This document shows positions 1-6,341 of a DNA stretch of 9,757 bases, piece after piece. A program made the translations under genes and the position numbers. Under the pieces are notes generated by a model that did not search any database, was not told where the DNA came from, and worked only from the letters and a program-made list of their open reading frames with translations. Numbering within the stretch: position 1 is the stretch's first letter; each line of letters opens with the position of its first letter. Origin of the DNA: Actinomycetes bacterium (GTDB lineage Bacteria; Actinomycetota; Acidimicrobiia; Acidimicrobiales; Palsa-688); the NCBI GenBank assembly GCA_021846485.1, contig JAJZWW010000093.1, forward strand, positions 1 to 9,757, written 5' to 3'.

Positions 1-41
1 GTGGCGATCGCTGCCGCCCGCCGGCGTGCCCGCGCCGACGA

Positions 42-1283
42 CTACCGCTCCACCGGCCCCGTGGGGGCTGCCGTCATCCCCGGCGAGCCCGCCGGCGGTC
101 CCTGCAGCCCGGCGAGACGCCCGAGTGCCTCGTCCAGGACCTCGAGCCGCTTGCAGAAGGCGAAGCGTACGAACGAGGCGACGTCGGGCCGCTGCTCGCT
201 GAACGCCGACACCGGGATGGCGACCACCCCGACCCGCCCGGGCAGCTCCCGGCAGAAGCGCGCCGCGTCACCCACCCCGAGCGGGGCGGCGTCGCCGAGC
301 GCGAAGTAGCCGGCTTCGGGCAGGCAGACCCCGAAGCCGAGCCCCTCCAAGCCGGTGCAGAGGCGGTCCCGCTGCTGGCGCAGCGCTGCGGCTGCGGCTG
401 CGAAGTAACCGTCGGGCATCCCGAGGGCGACCGCCACCGCGGGCTGGAACGGCGCCCCGTTGACGTAGGTGAGGAACTGCTTGACGGTGCGCACCGCGGC
501 CACTAGCGGCGCGGGGCCGCAGGCCCACCCGACCTTCCACCCGGTGAACGAGAAGGTCTTGCCGGCGCTCGAGACGCTGAGGGTGCGCTCGGCCATGCCC
601 GGGTAGAGCGCCAGCGGGCGGTGGCGGCCGTCGTAGACGAGGTGCTCGTAGACCTCGTCGGTGACCGCGAGGAGGTCGTGACGCACGCAGATCTCGGCGA
701 TCGCTGCCAGCTCGCGGTCCCGGAGCACCCGGCCCGTCGGGTTGTGGGGCGAGTTGACGAGCACCAGGCGGGTTCGGGGGGTGACCGCGTCGGCGAGAGC
801 GTCGAGGTCCAGGTCCCACGAAGGCGGTCTCAGGGGCACCGCCCGCAGTCGGGCGCCGGCGCGGGCCGCCGCCGCCGGGTAGCTGTCGTAGTACGGCTCG
901 GCGACGATCACCTCGTCACCGGTCTCGCACAAGGCGAGCAGCGCAGCGGTGAGCGCCTCGGTGGCGCCGGCGGTGACCAGCACCTCGGTGTCGGAGTCGA
1001 GCGCTTGGCCGTAGAAGCGCAGCCGGTGCTCGGCGACCGCCAGGCGCAGCTCGGGGATGCCCGCCCCCGGCGGGTACTGGTTGCGACCGGAGCGGATGGC
1101 GAGGACGGCGGCCTCGGCCACCTCCGGGGGGCCGTCGGTGTCGGGGAACCCCTGCCCTAGGTTGACCGAGCCGGTCGCCTCGGCAAGGGCGGACATCTCC
1201 GCGAAGATCGTCGTCCCGAGACCCTGGAGCCGGGAGGCCAGGTGGGGCGACCGGCGGGAGCCGGGGTCCGGCCGGTCGCTCAC
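42..1283 (-). CDS. dapC: PLP-dependent class I/II aminotransferase, DapC-like
   Basis: This 413-residue protein is a fold-type I, class I/II aminotransferase that uses pyridoxal phosphate in the cytoplasm. Visible motifs are NLGQGFPD (41-48), NQYPPGAGIPELR (68-80), the NPTG motif (181-184), DEVYEHL (209-215) with the cofactor-contacting Asp209, and SSAGKTFSFTGWKVGW (238-253), in which Lys242 should form the Schiff base. The overall pattern, including the FVRFAFCKR stretch near the C-terminus, resembles mycobacterial DapC, the N-succinyldiaminopimelate aminotransferase of lysine and peptidoglycan synthesis. Related family members act on kynurenine, glutamine or methionine-derived keto acids, so the substrate is not settled. 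The GTG start overlaps the stop of the upstream cupin by 4 bases (GTGA) and has no clear Shine-Dalgarno, so translational coupling is likely. The C-terminus has a Pro/Gly-rich tail of about 20 residues. The 41 bases beyond its stop hold nothing I recognise. Confidence 0.9.
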   Translation of the reverse strand: MSDRPDPGSRRSPHLASRLQGLGTTIFAEMSALAEATGSVNLGQGFPDTDGPPEVAEAAVLAIRSGRNQYPPGAGIPELRLAVAEHRLRFYGQALDSDTEVLVTAGATEALTAALLALCETGDEVIVAEPYYDSYPAAAARAGARLRAVPLRPPSWDLDLDALADAVTPRTRLVLVNSPHNPTGRVLRDRELAAIAEICVRHDLLAVTDEVYEHLVYDGRHRPLALYPGMAERTLSVSSAGKTFSFTGWKVGWACGPAPLVAAVRTVKQFLTYVNGAPFQPAVAVALGMPDGYFAAAAAALRQQRDRLCTGLEGLGFGVCLPEAGYFALGDAAPLGVGDAARFCRELPGRVGVVAIPVSAFSEQRPDVASFVRFAFCKRLEVLDEALGRLAGLQGPPAGSPGMTAAPTGPVER

Positions 1284-1753
1284 CCGGGGGGCACCAGGCC
1301 GGGCAGCTCGACGGCGACGGCCTCATCGGTGCTGCGGGCGATCACCACCACGGCCGGCACCTCACCCGGGTTCTCCTCTCGGTGCAGCACCCACGGGGGT
1401 ACGTACACGTAGTCCCCCGGCCCGGCCTCGACCCGCCTCTCGGCCCCACCGTCGGCGAAGGCGAAGACGAACACCGGCGAGCCGCTCACCACGTAGATCG
1501 CCGTCTCGGAGGCCCCGTGGTGGTGGTCCGCCGAGCGGGCCCCGGCGGCGACGACCGTCTCGCCCATCCACAGCCGCTGCGAGCCGCAGGCCTTGGCGGA
1601 GATCGCCTCCCGCCGCTGCATGCCGCCGGTCTGGGCGGTGTCGCCCGACAGCGAGCCGGCCGGGGTGTGGTGCAGCGGCCTACCCCAGTCGACCGGGCTG
1701 CCGGCCTTTCCCGCTGCCTCGCCCCTCTCCTCCCCCGACGCGGCCGAGCTCAT
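1280..1753 (-). CDS. Small single-domain cupin protein
   Basis: This is a 157-residue cytoplasmic protein with one cupin barrel. Cupin motif 1 is DHHHGASETAIYVVSG (76-91), supplying His77/His79-type ligands and Glu83. Motif 2 is GDYVYVPPWVLHREEN (113-128), supplying His124. A divalent metal site is therefore intact. The first 44 residues are low-complexity, and the segment GMQRREAI (44-51) begins the conserved part typical of uncharacterised actinobacterial cupins. The ATG at 1753 was chosen because everything upstream in this frame is poor coding sequence that would run into the divergent Rpf gene. The ribosome-binding site is weak (GGGGCG next to the start), and Met45 is an alternative start. 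It is the first gene of a two-gene operon with the aminotransferase, which suggests amino-acid or small-metabolite chemistry, but the substrate cannot be read from the sequence. Confidence 0.82.
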   Translation of the reverse strand: MSSAASGEERGEAAGKAGSPVDWGRPLHHTPAGSLSGDTAQTGGMQRREAISAKACGSQRLWMGETVVAAGARSADHHHGASETAIYVVSGSPVFVFAFADGGAERRVEAGPGDYVYVPPWVLHREENPGEVPAVVVIARSTDEAVAVELPGLVPPG

Positions 1754-1847
1754 CGCCCCAGCTTGTGCCCGCCGGGCACCGGGAGGCAACTGCCCGCCCG
1801 CGTGGCTCCCTGCTCGGCCGGCGCGCGGCTCCCTGTCCGCCGGCCCC

Positions 1848-1876
1848 TTGCCGCCCGCCGCGGCCTCCGGTAGCGT
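1848..1876 (+). promoter_or_regulatory. Sigma-70-type promoter for the Rpf cluster
   Basis: TTGCCG (1848-1853), a 17-base spacer and TAGCGT (1871-1876) form a good -35/-10 pair. The -35 matches four of six consensus bases and the -10 fits TANNNT. Transcription would start near 1883, just before a possible leaderless TTG start at 1887 and about 55 bases before the ATG at 1938. It lies in the 184-base gap between the divergent cupin and Rpf genes. I found no comparably good promoter for the cupin direction. Confidence 0.5.
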
Positions 1877-1937
1877 CCCTCGGGTCTTGGCCTTCCACGG
1901 ACGTGTCCTCTGGCGCCGCCCCGGCAGGGGCCGCAGG

Positions 1938-3047
1938 ATGGCGCAGTCGGCGGTCGCAGCACTCCTCTGCGGCGTGCTGCTCGTCCTTCCCTCGGCGTCC
2001 GCCACCGGCGCGCCCGGGGCTGCGACCCCCTCGGTCGCCCGGCTGGAGGCGAGCATCCGGGCGAGCTCGCTGCGGATCCACCTCTGGAGCAGCCGCTTCT
2101 CGGCCGCCTCGGCCGAGGCGGCGTCCCTCGGCCAGCAGCTCACCGCCCAGACCGCTTCCCTCGGCCACCTGGAGTCGGCTGCCGCCCGCAGCCGCTCGAC
2201 CCTCCTCGCCGCGGCCGTGGACAGCTACACCGGGGACGCCCCCGGAGCGGGCGCGACCCTGCCCGACACCGGCGTCGCGGTCGTGGTCGGGGCCGAGTAC
2301 CTGACCTTGGCCTCCGACGCCGTCGGGGACGACCTCGGGGCGTACCGCCTGAAGGAGCGGGAGGTCGCCACCGCCGTCCGGGACATCCGCAGGGAGCGGG
2401 CCGCCGCCGCTGCTGCTGCCGCCGCCGCGTCCGCGGCCCGCTCCCGGGCGCTCGACACCGCCAGGCGCGAGCAGGCCAGCCTCTACGTGCTCGAGACCCG
2501 TCTGGCGGTCGAGGCGGCCCGCTCCCGGAAGGCCCCGGCGACCCAGGGAGGGCCCGTCGACGGCGGCCTGGTCGCGGTGGTCACCTCCCAGACCTCGGGC
2601 TCCCCGACCACCTCCGCGCCGGCTTCGACGACCACCGACCGCCCGACCACGACCACCACGACCACCCGGTCCCACGACTCGAGGCACCCGCCCACCACGT
2701 CGCCGCCCACCACGTCACCGCCGAGCACGTCACCGCCGAGCACGTCACCGCCGAGCACGTCACCGCCCACCACCGCGCCTCCGGTCGCCTCTGGCGGGGG
2801 GGGCGGCGCCGGCGGGGTCTGGTACGAGCTGCGGATGTGCGAGTCGGGGGACAACTACCGGGCCGACACCGGCAACGGCTTCTACGGCGCCTACCAGTTC
2901 AGCCAACAGACCTGGACAAGCCTCGGTTACCCCGGCCGACCGGACCTCGAGCCGCCGGCCATGCAGGACGCCGCCGCCCAGAAGCTCCAGGCCGAGGCCG
3001 GCTGGGGACAGTGGCCGGCGTGCGCCGCCGCACTGGGGCTCACCTGA
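1938..3047 (+). CDS. Secreted Rpf-like transglycosylase (resuscitation-promoting factor family)
   Basis: This 369-residue secreted cell-wall hydrolase starts with a hydrophobic signal sequence (about 1-22, ending SASA). An Ala-rich helical region predicted to form coiled coil follows (about 33-190), including ten consecutive Ala at 155-164. Next come a Thr/Pro/Ser-rich linker (about 215-280), a Gly run, and a C-terminal Rpf transglycosylase domain (294-368). The domain shows VWYELRMCESG with catalytic Glu302, GNGFYGAYQFSQQTW, and GWGQWPAC. Cys301 and Cys362 match the conserved disulfide pair of Rpf proteins. Members cleave peptidoglycan glycan strands and promote resuscitation or growth in actinobacteria. 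The ATG has AGGGG upstream. A TTG at 1887, 17 codons earlier, would give a longer Arg-rich n-region and fit leaderless initiation from the promoter at 1848-1876. The long coiled-coil N-terminus resembles the stalk of other actinobacterial NlpC/P60 and Rpf wall enzymes. It is the first gene of an overlapping cluster. Confidence 0.9.
   Translation: MAQSAVAALLCGVLLVLPSASATGAPGAATPSVARLEASIRASSLRIHLWSSRFSAASAEAASLGQQLTAQTASLGHLESAAARSRSTLLAAAVDSYTGDAPGAGATLPDTGVAVVVGAEYLTLASDAVGDDLGAYRLKEREVATAVRDIRRERAAAAAAAAAASAARSRALDTARREQASLYVLETRLAVEAARSRKAPATQGGPVDGGLVAVVTSQTSGSPTTSAPASTTTDRPTTTTTTTRSHDSRHPPTTSPPTTSPPSTSPPSTSPPSTSPPTTAPPVASGGGGGAGGVWYELRMCESGDNYRADTGNGFYGAYQFSQQTWTSLGYPGRPDLEPPAMQDAAAQKLQAEAGWGQWPACAAALGLT
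2685..2774 (+). repeat. Six 15-bp tandem units encoding (H/S)PP(T/S)T
   Basis: Six in-frame 15-base units start at 2685, 2700, 2715, 2730, 2745 and 2760. The three central ones (2715, 2730, 2745) are identical. They encode the pentapeptide SPP(S/T)T in the extended, probably wall-spanning linker of the Rpf-like protein. A Thr-rich tract (about 2626-2670) precedes them. Copy-number change would alter linker length without breaking the frame. Confidence 0.9.
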
Positions 3048-3247
3048 GCGCCGCCGACGGCGAGCAATCCCCCTTCGACTGCCCCCGCTGCGGCCGCCAG
3101 GGGGTGCAGGAGCGCTTCTACGGGCCGTGCAGCGCCTGCCGGGTCGAGCTCGCCGCCACCCTCGGAGGAGAGGGTGGCGAGCGGGAGGCGGAGCGCTTCG
3201 AGCCGCGGATGCACGTCACGCCCAACGCCGTCGCCCAGAAGGAGTGA
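3020..3247 (+). CDS. Small zinc-ribbon protein of unknown function
   Basis: This small protein of about 68-78 residues carries one treble-clef/zinc-ribbon type site, CPRCG then CSAC, spaced CX2C-X12-CX2C. A conserved-looking RFYGPC stretch lies before the second knuckle. The charged C-terminal half ends with MHVTPNAVAQKE. It looks cytoplasmic, with no membrane segment. The start is uncertain. A GTG at 3020 (listed) or 3011 overlaps the Rpf gene by 28 or 37 bases. A CTG at 3044 would form a CTGA overlap with the Rpf stop, has GGGG five bases upstream, and gives a natural N-terminus (SAADGEQSPFDC). Its stop overlaps the GTG of maf (GTGA), so it is coupled on both sides. I know no function for it; it could bind nucleic acid or metal. 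Coding support comes from the conserved knuckles and G/C-ending codons. Confidence 0.72.
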   Translation: MRRRTGAHLSAADGEQSPFDCPRCGRQGVQERFYGPCSACRVELAATLGGEGGEREAERFEPRMHVTPNAVAQKE

Positions 3248-3852
3248 GCACCCCACCCCGCCTGGTGCTCGCCTCGGCCTCCCCCGCCCGCTTGCGTTTG
3301 CTGCAGGCCGCCGGCATCGAGCCGGAGGTGGGGGTGAGCGGGGTGGACGAGGCGACGGTGGGCGCCCCGGGCACTGCCGAGCTGGTGGCCCGGCTGGCCC
3401 GGCTGAAGGCCGAGGGAGTGGCCGCCGAGCCTCGCTTCGCCGGGCGGCTGGTGCTCGGGTGCGACTCGCTGCTCGACGTCGGGGGGGAGGCCAGGGGAAA
3501 GCCGGCCGACGCGGCCGAGGCCGTCTCCTGGTGGTCGGAGCTGCGCGGCGCCGAGGCGGTGCTGCTCACCGGCCACCACCTGGTCGACACCGCTTCGGGG
3601 TGGCGCGCCGAGGCGGTGACCTCGACGTTGGTGCGCTTCGGTCGTCCGAGCGACGAGGAGATCTCCGCGTACGTGGCCACCGGGGAGCCGCTCGGCGTCG
3701 CCGGCGGGTTCACCCTGGAGGGCCGGGGAGCCGCCTTCGTGCAAGGCGTGGACGGCGATCCCGGTAACGTGATCGGCTTGTCGCTGCCCACTCTGCGCGC
3801 CCTGTTGGCCGAGCTCGGACACCGGATCGTGGACCTGTGGTCACCCTCCTAG
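3244..3852 (+). CDS. maf: Maf family nucleoside triphosphate pyrophosphatase
   Basis: This 202-residue protein is a Maf/Ham1-like house-cleaning enzyme that hydrolyses non-canonical or excess nucleoside triphosphates to monophosphates plus pyrophosphate. Maf proteins were first described as septum-formation inhibitors. Visible motifs are LVLASASPARLRLL (7-20), the nucleotide-binding signature in its actinobacterial SASPAR form, SGVDEATV (32-39), GCDSLL with the likely catalytic base Asp74, and RGKP with Lys86. The C-terminal part includes GVAGGFTLEGRGAAFV and GDPGNVIGLSLP, both typical of the family. The GTG start is set by the position of the LVLASAS strand and by the 4-base overlap with the zinc-ribbon stop. 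The AAGGAG just before it is too close to act as a normal ribosome-binding site, so coupling is likely. The length is normal for the family, and it overlaps dus downstream by 16 bases. Confidence 0.92.
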   Translation: MSTPPRLVLASASPARLRLLQAAGIEPEVGVSGVDEATVGAPGTAELVARLARLKAEGVAAEPRFAGRLVLGCDSLLDVGGEARGKPADAAEAVSWWSELRGAEAVLLTGHHLVDTASGWRAEAVTSTLVRFGRPSDEEISAYVATGEPLGVAGGFTLEGRGAAFVQGVDGDPGNVIGLSLPTLRALLAELGHRIVDLWSPS

Positions 3853-4973
3853 GTCCGCCGACCCTGGCTATCGGGCCGCTGCGGGTCGAGCCGCCGGTGG
3901 TCCTCGCCCCGATGGCCGGGGTCACCACCCCGGCCTTCCGGACGCTGTGCCGCGAGCAGGGAGCCGGGCTGTACGTGAGCGAGATGGTCACTGCTCGGGC
4001 CCTGGTCGAGGACAACGTCCGCACCCGGAGGATGCTCGCCCCGGCTCCCGGCGAGCCGGTCCGCAGCGTGCAGCTCTACGGCGTCGACCCGAGCGTGGTC
4101 GCCCGCGCGGTGCGGGTCCTCGTCGAGGACTGGGGAGTGGACCACGTCGACCTCAACTTCGGCTGCCCCGCCCCGAAGGTGACCCGCAAGGGCGGTGGGG
4201 CGGCCCTGCCGGTCCATCGGGTGCTGTTCGGTCGGATCGTGCGGGCCGCGGTCGGGGCCGCCGGGCCGGTGCCGGTCACGGTCAAGCTGCGCATGGGGGT
4301 CCACGACGGCCTCCGCACCGACCTGACGGCGGGACTGACCGCAGAAGAAGAGGGGGTCGCGGCGGTGACCCTCCATGCCCGCACCGCCGAGCAGCTCTAC
4401 TCCGGCCGGGCCCGCTGGGAGGCCATCGCCGAGCTGAAGCGCGCGCTGCGGCACGTCCCGGTGCTCGGCAACGGCGACGTCTGGTCGGCGGCCGACGCCC
4501 GGGCGATGCAGGCCGCCACCGGCTGCGACGGCGTCGTCGTGGGCCGTGGAGCGCTCGGCCGGCCGTGGCTGTTCGCCGAACTGGCCGCCTCCTACGCGGG
4601 CCGCCCCCTGCCGTCTCCGCCAACGCTCGGCGCGGTCGCCGGCACCATCCGCCGCCACGCCGCGCTCCTCGCCGAGACGCTCGGCCCGCTGACCGCCGCG
4701 CGCGACATCCGCCGCCACGTCGGCTGGTACCTCACCGGCTACCCGGTCGGCCCCTCTGCCCGCCGGAAGCTGGCGCTGGTCGAGACCCCCGAGGAGCTCG
4801 ACCGGCGCCTGGAGGCGCTCGACCCCGCACTGGTCCTGCCGGCCGGCTCGGAGGCGCTGCCCCGGGGGCACTCCTCTGGCCCCCGGCCGGTCGACCTGCC
4901 CGAGCGCTGGCTGGAGCACGCCGAGGACCCCTGGCCGCCGGCGGGAGCCGACGCGTTCGCTTCCGGCGGCTGA
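3837..4973 (+). CDS. dusB: tRNA-dihydrouridine synthase (DusB-like)
   Basis: This 378-residue FMN-dependent TIM-barrel enzyme reduces uridines in the tRNA D-loop to dihydrouridine using NADPH. Motifs are APMAGVT (24-30, FMN binding), QLYGVDP (79-85), DLNFGCPAPKVTRKGGGAAL (105-124) with catalytic Cys110, VKLRMG, HARTAEQLYSG, GNGDV and GVVVGRGALGRPWLF (phosphate-binding end of the barrel). The small helical C-terminal domain contains the HVGWYLTGYP segment seen in bacterial DusB. About 50 low-complexity residues at the C-terminus extend beyond the usual bacterial length. The GTG start overlaps the maf end by 16 bases, and the ribosome-binding site is not obvious. It is the last gene of the Rpf cluster and converges on the YbjQ-family gene. 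Assignment to the DusB subfamily is by similarity of motif order. Confidence 0.93.
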   Translation: MVTLLGPPTLAIGPLRVEPPVVLAPMAGVTTPAFRTLCREQGAGLYVSEMVTARALVEDNVRTRRMLAPAPGEPVRSVQLYGVDPSVVARAVRVLVEDWGVDHVDLNFGCPAPKVTRKGGGAALPVHRVLFGRIVRAAVGAAGPVPVTVKLRMGVHDGLRTDLTAGLTAEEEGVAAVTLHARTAEQLYSGRARWEAIAELKRALRHVPVLGNGDVWSAADARAMQAATGCDGVVVGRGALGRPWLFAELAASYAGRPLPSPPTLGAVAGTIRRHAALLAETLGPLTAARDIRRHVGWYLTGYPVGPSARRKLALVETPEELDRRLEALDPALVLPAGSEALPRGHSSGPRPVDLPERWLEHAEDPWPPAGADAFASGG

Positions 4974-5014
4974 GCGCCGCCGGGGACACCGCCGAAGTTG
5001 GTGGCGGGCGGCGC
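4974..5014. terminator. GC-rich hairpin between convergent genes
   Basis: GCGCCGCC (4974-4981) pairs with GGCGGCGC (5007-5014), with a further possible inner stem (CACC 4987-4990 with GGTG 5000-5003). It begins directly after the dus stop and lies in the 65-base gap facing the end of the YbjQ gene, where a bidirectional terminator would sit. There is no T-run on either strand, so its terminator activity is doubtful. Confidence 0.35.
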
Positions 5015-5038
5015 CCGTCTCCTTTGCCGGAAGGGTCC

Positions 5039-5413
5039 TCAGACCGGCTCGATCCTCGCGGCGGTCCCGTAGGCGCAGATCTCGGTCCAGGTCTGTCCCA
5101 GCTCGGAGGTGTCGAAGCGCATGGCGACCACTGCGTTTGCCCCGAGCGCCCGGGCCTCGTCCAGCATGCGGTCCACCACCTCTCTCCGGCTGGTGTACAG
5201 GTTGCGGGTCATGCCCTTGAGCTCACCGCCGGCGAGGGCCTTGAGCCCCGCACCGAGCTGGGAGCCGATGTTGCGGCTGCGCACGGTGAGGCCCATCACC
5301 TCCCCGAGCACCGCCACCACCCGGTACCCGGGCACGTCGTTCATGGTCGTGACCAGGATGTCCCTGCCCTGTGGCGCGTCCGACACAGTGAGAAGCCTAA
5401 TCCCGATCGGCAT
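5039..5413 (-). CDS. YbjQ / UPF0145 family protein
   Basis: This 124-residue protein is of the YbjQ (UPF0145, DUF74) family, small soluble proteins thought to form pentamers and annotated as heavy-metal-binding, although no biochemical role is firmly established. Recognisable family features are the DVPGYRVVAVLGEVMGLTV stretch (26-44), RSRNIGSQLGAGLKALAGGELKG, TRREVVDRM-type helix residues, EARALGANAVVAMRFDTSEL and the final AYGTA motif. Family members are usually about 103-107 residues, and the first 17 or so residues here precede the conserved core. The ATG at 5413 lies 4 bases after the dtd stop, which favours it by coupling. A GTG at 5386 and an ATG in the VTTMND segment are alternatives. 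It is the last gene of the whiB7-dtd-ybjQ run. Confidence 0.85.
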   Translation of the reverse strand: MPIGIRLLTVSDAPQGRDILVTTMNDVPGYRVVAVLGEVMGLTVRSRNIGSQLGAGLKALAGGELKGMTRNLYTSRREVVDRMLDEARALGANAVVAMRFDTSELGQTWTEICAYGTAARIEPV

Positions 5414-5417
5414 GGCT

Positions 5418-5864
5418 TCACACGTCGAGCATCAGGGTGAATGGCCCGTCGTTGACCAGCTCGACTCGCATCTCCGCTCGGAACCTCCCCGTGGCGACCT
5501 GTGCCCCGAGGTCCCGCAGCCGGTCTGCGAGGGCGACCACCAGCGGCTCGGCCACCTCGGGCCGGGCGGCGTCGACGAAGCTCGGCCGGCGACCCCTGCG
5601 GGTATCGGCGTAGAGGGTGAATTGGCTGACGACGAGCACCGCGCCGCCGACCTCCTCGACCGAGCGGTTGGCCAACCCTGCCCGGTCCTCGAAGACCCTC
5701 AGGTGCCAGATGCGTTCGGCCAGGCGGCCGGCGAGGACAGCGTCGTCGGTGTGGGTGACCCCGATCAGCACGCACAGGCCGGCCCCGATCCGCCCGACGG
5801 TCTCGTCCCCGACGTCCACCCGGGCCGAGCTCACCCGCTGCACCAGGGCCCGCACGCCGACCAC
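5418..5864 (-). CDS. dtd: D-aminoacyl-tRNA deacylase
   Basis: This 148-residue protein is a Dtd (DTD1) enzyme. It hydrolyses D-amino acids from mischarged tRNA, and also glycine from tRNA-Ala, acting as a chiral proofreader of translation. The length is typical. Signatures are RALVQRVSSARV (5-16), the SQFTLYADTRRGRRPSF stretch (80-96) lining the active site, and NDGPFTLML (138-146) containing the cross-subunit Gly-cis-Pro motif (Gly140-Pro141). Phe142 replaces the Val usual after this motif. The GTG at 5864 follows a GAGGAGG about 14 bases upstream, which is rather far. A GTG at 5855 would give the classical MRALVQRV N-terminus and is an equally good start. It sits 49 bases behind whiB7 with no terminator visible between them, and 4 bases ahead of the YbjQ gene, so a common transcript is likely. 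Confidence 0.94.
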   Translation of the reverse strand: MVGVRALVQRVSSARVDVGDETVGRIGAGLCVLIGVTHTDDAVLAGRLAERIWHLRVFEDRAGLANRSVEEVGGAVLVVSQFTLYADTRRGRRPSFVDAARPEVAEPLVVALADRLRDLGAQVATGRFRAEMRVELVNDGPFTLMLDV

Positions 5865-5913
5865 GGTACAGAGAAGTCCCTCCTCGGTAGCGGTGCACCG
5901 GCGGCCGACCGGC

Positions 5914-6228
5914 TCAGGCCATCAGCTGGATGCCCTCCGCCGGGCGGTTCTTGGGCGGGCGCCCGCGCCTGCGCTTCTGGGCGAGGATCCGGCCGTCGGC
6001 GAAGAGCTCCCCGCCCCACACGCCGGCCGGCTCCCTCCGCGCCACCGCTGCTTCCAGGCAGGGCCGGGTGAGGCGGCATCCCAGGCAGATCGTCTTCGCC
6101 CGGCGGATGTCGGGGATCTCGTCGGAGAAGAACAGTCTGGTCATGCCGCCCGAGTCGTCCCGGCACGCTGCCTGGTCCCAGCCGGCCGCCTGTTGCCCGA
6201 GCTCGTCGATCTCCTCGGAGGCGAACAT
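5914..6228 (-). CDS. whiB7: WhiB7-like redox/iron-sulfur transcription factor with AT-hook
   Basis: This 104-residue protein is an actinobacterial Wbl factor. It has four cluster-ligating cysteines (Cys22, Cys48, Cys51, Cys57; spacing X25, X2, X5), the GVWGG turn (69-73) that contacts the primary sigma factor in this family, and a basic AT-hook KRRRGRPPK (85-93). The combination EPxGVWGGE, a short spacer and RGRP is the hallmark of WhiB7/WblC, the activator of intrinsic resistance to ribosome-targeting antibiotics. Mycobacterial WhiB7 has EPWGVWGGE; here the Trp is Ala68. WhiB7 binds sigma-A region 4 and uses its AT-hook on AT-rich DNA just upstream of the -35 box. The ATG has a strong GGGGAGGG ribosome-binding site ending 4 bases upstream. 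The leader holds a small ORF and an intrinsic terminator (separate entries), as in known whiB7 leaders. The Wbl assignment is certain; the WhiB7 subclass is well supported by motifs and context. Confidence 0.9.
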   Translation of the reverse strand: MFASEEIDELGQQAAGWDQAACRDDSGGMTRLFFSDEIPDIRRAKTICLGCRLTRPCLEAAVARREPAGVWGGELFADGRILAQKRRRGRPPKNRPAEGIQLMA

Positions 6229-6271
6229 GTCGCCCTCCCCTTTCTTGCCACCTGCGACTGCGAGAACGAAA

Positions 6272-6301
6272 AGAGGCCGCCGGGAGATCCCGGCGGCCTC
6301 T
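6272..6301 (-). terminator. Intrinsic terminator/attenuator in the whiB7 leader
   Basis: On the minus strand a 14-base-pair perfect stem (6301-6288 with 6285-6272), two-base loop, is followed by TTTTCGTTCT. It lies 26 bases after the stop of the small ORF and 43 bases before the whiB7 ATG. I see no TANNNT box between it and whiB7, so the regulator probably depends on read-through. That is the position of the regulated terminator in known whiB7/wblC leaders. It could instead simply end the small-ORF transcript. Confidence 0.8.
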
Positions 6302-6319
6302 GAGCCCTCTCACGGACGG

Positions 6320-6341
6320 GGTGGGACCTATCCGGTCCACC
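6320..6341 (-). promoter_or_regulatory. Leader hairpin spanning the small-ORF stop codon
   Basis: In the minus-strand RNA, GGTGGACC (6341-6334) can pair with GGTCCCACC (6328-6320), leaving one bulged base and the loop GGATA. The TAG stop of the small ORF lies at the loop/stem junction. It precedes the terminator by 18 bases. Just upstream, GGCGGCC (6365-6359) is complementary to GGCCGCC (6298-6292) in the terminator's 5' arm and could act as an antiterminator. This fold was read by eye and no energies were computed. Confidence 0.45.

Noticed and set aside
1593..1937. N-terminal extension of the Rpf-like reading frame from 1593
   Set aside because: It overlaps the cupin gene on the other strand, has no signal sequence at its start, and lies upstream of the promoter at 1848-1876. 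The signal peptide begins near 1938 (or 1887).
3947..5440. Long plus-strand open frame across dus and the genes beyond it
   Set aside because: Arg/Gly/Pro-rich shadow of dusB in another frame, with no domain and overlapping three well-supported genes.
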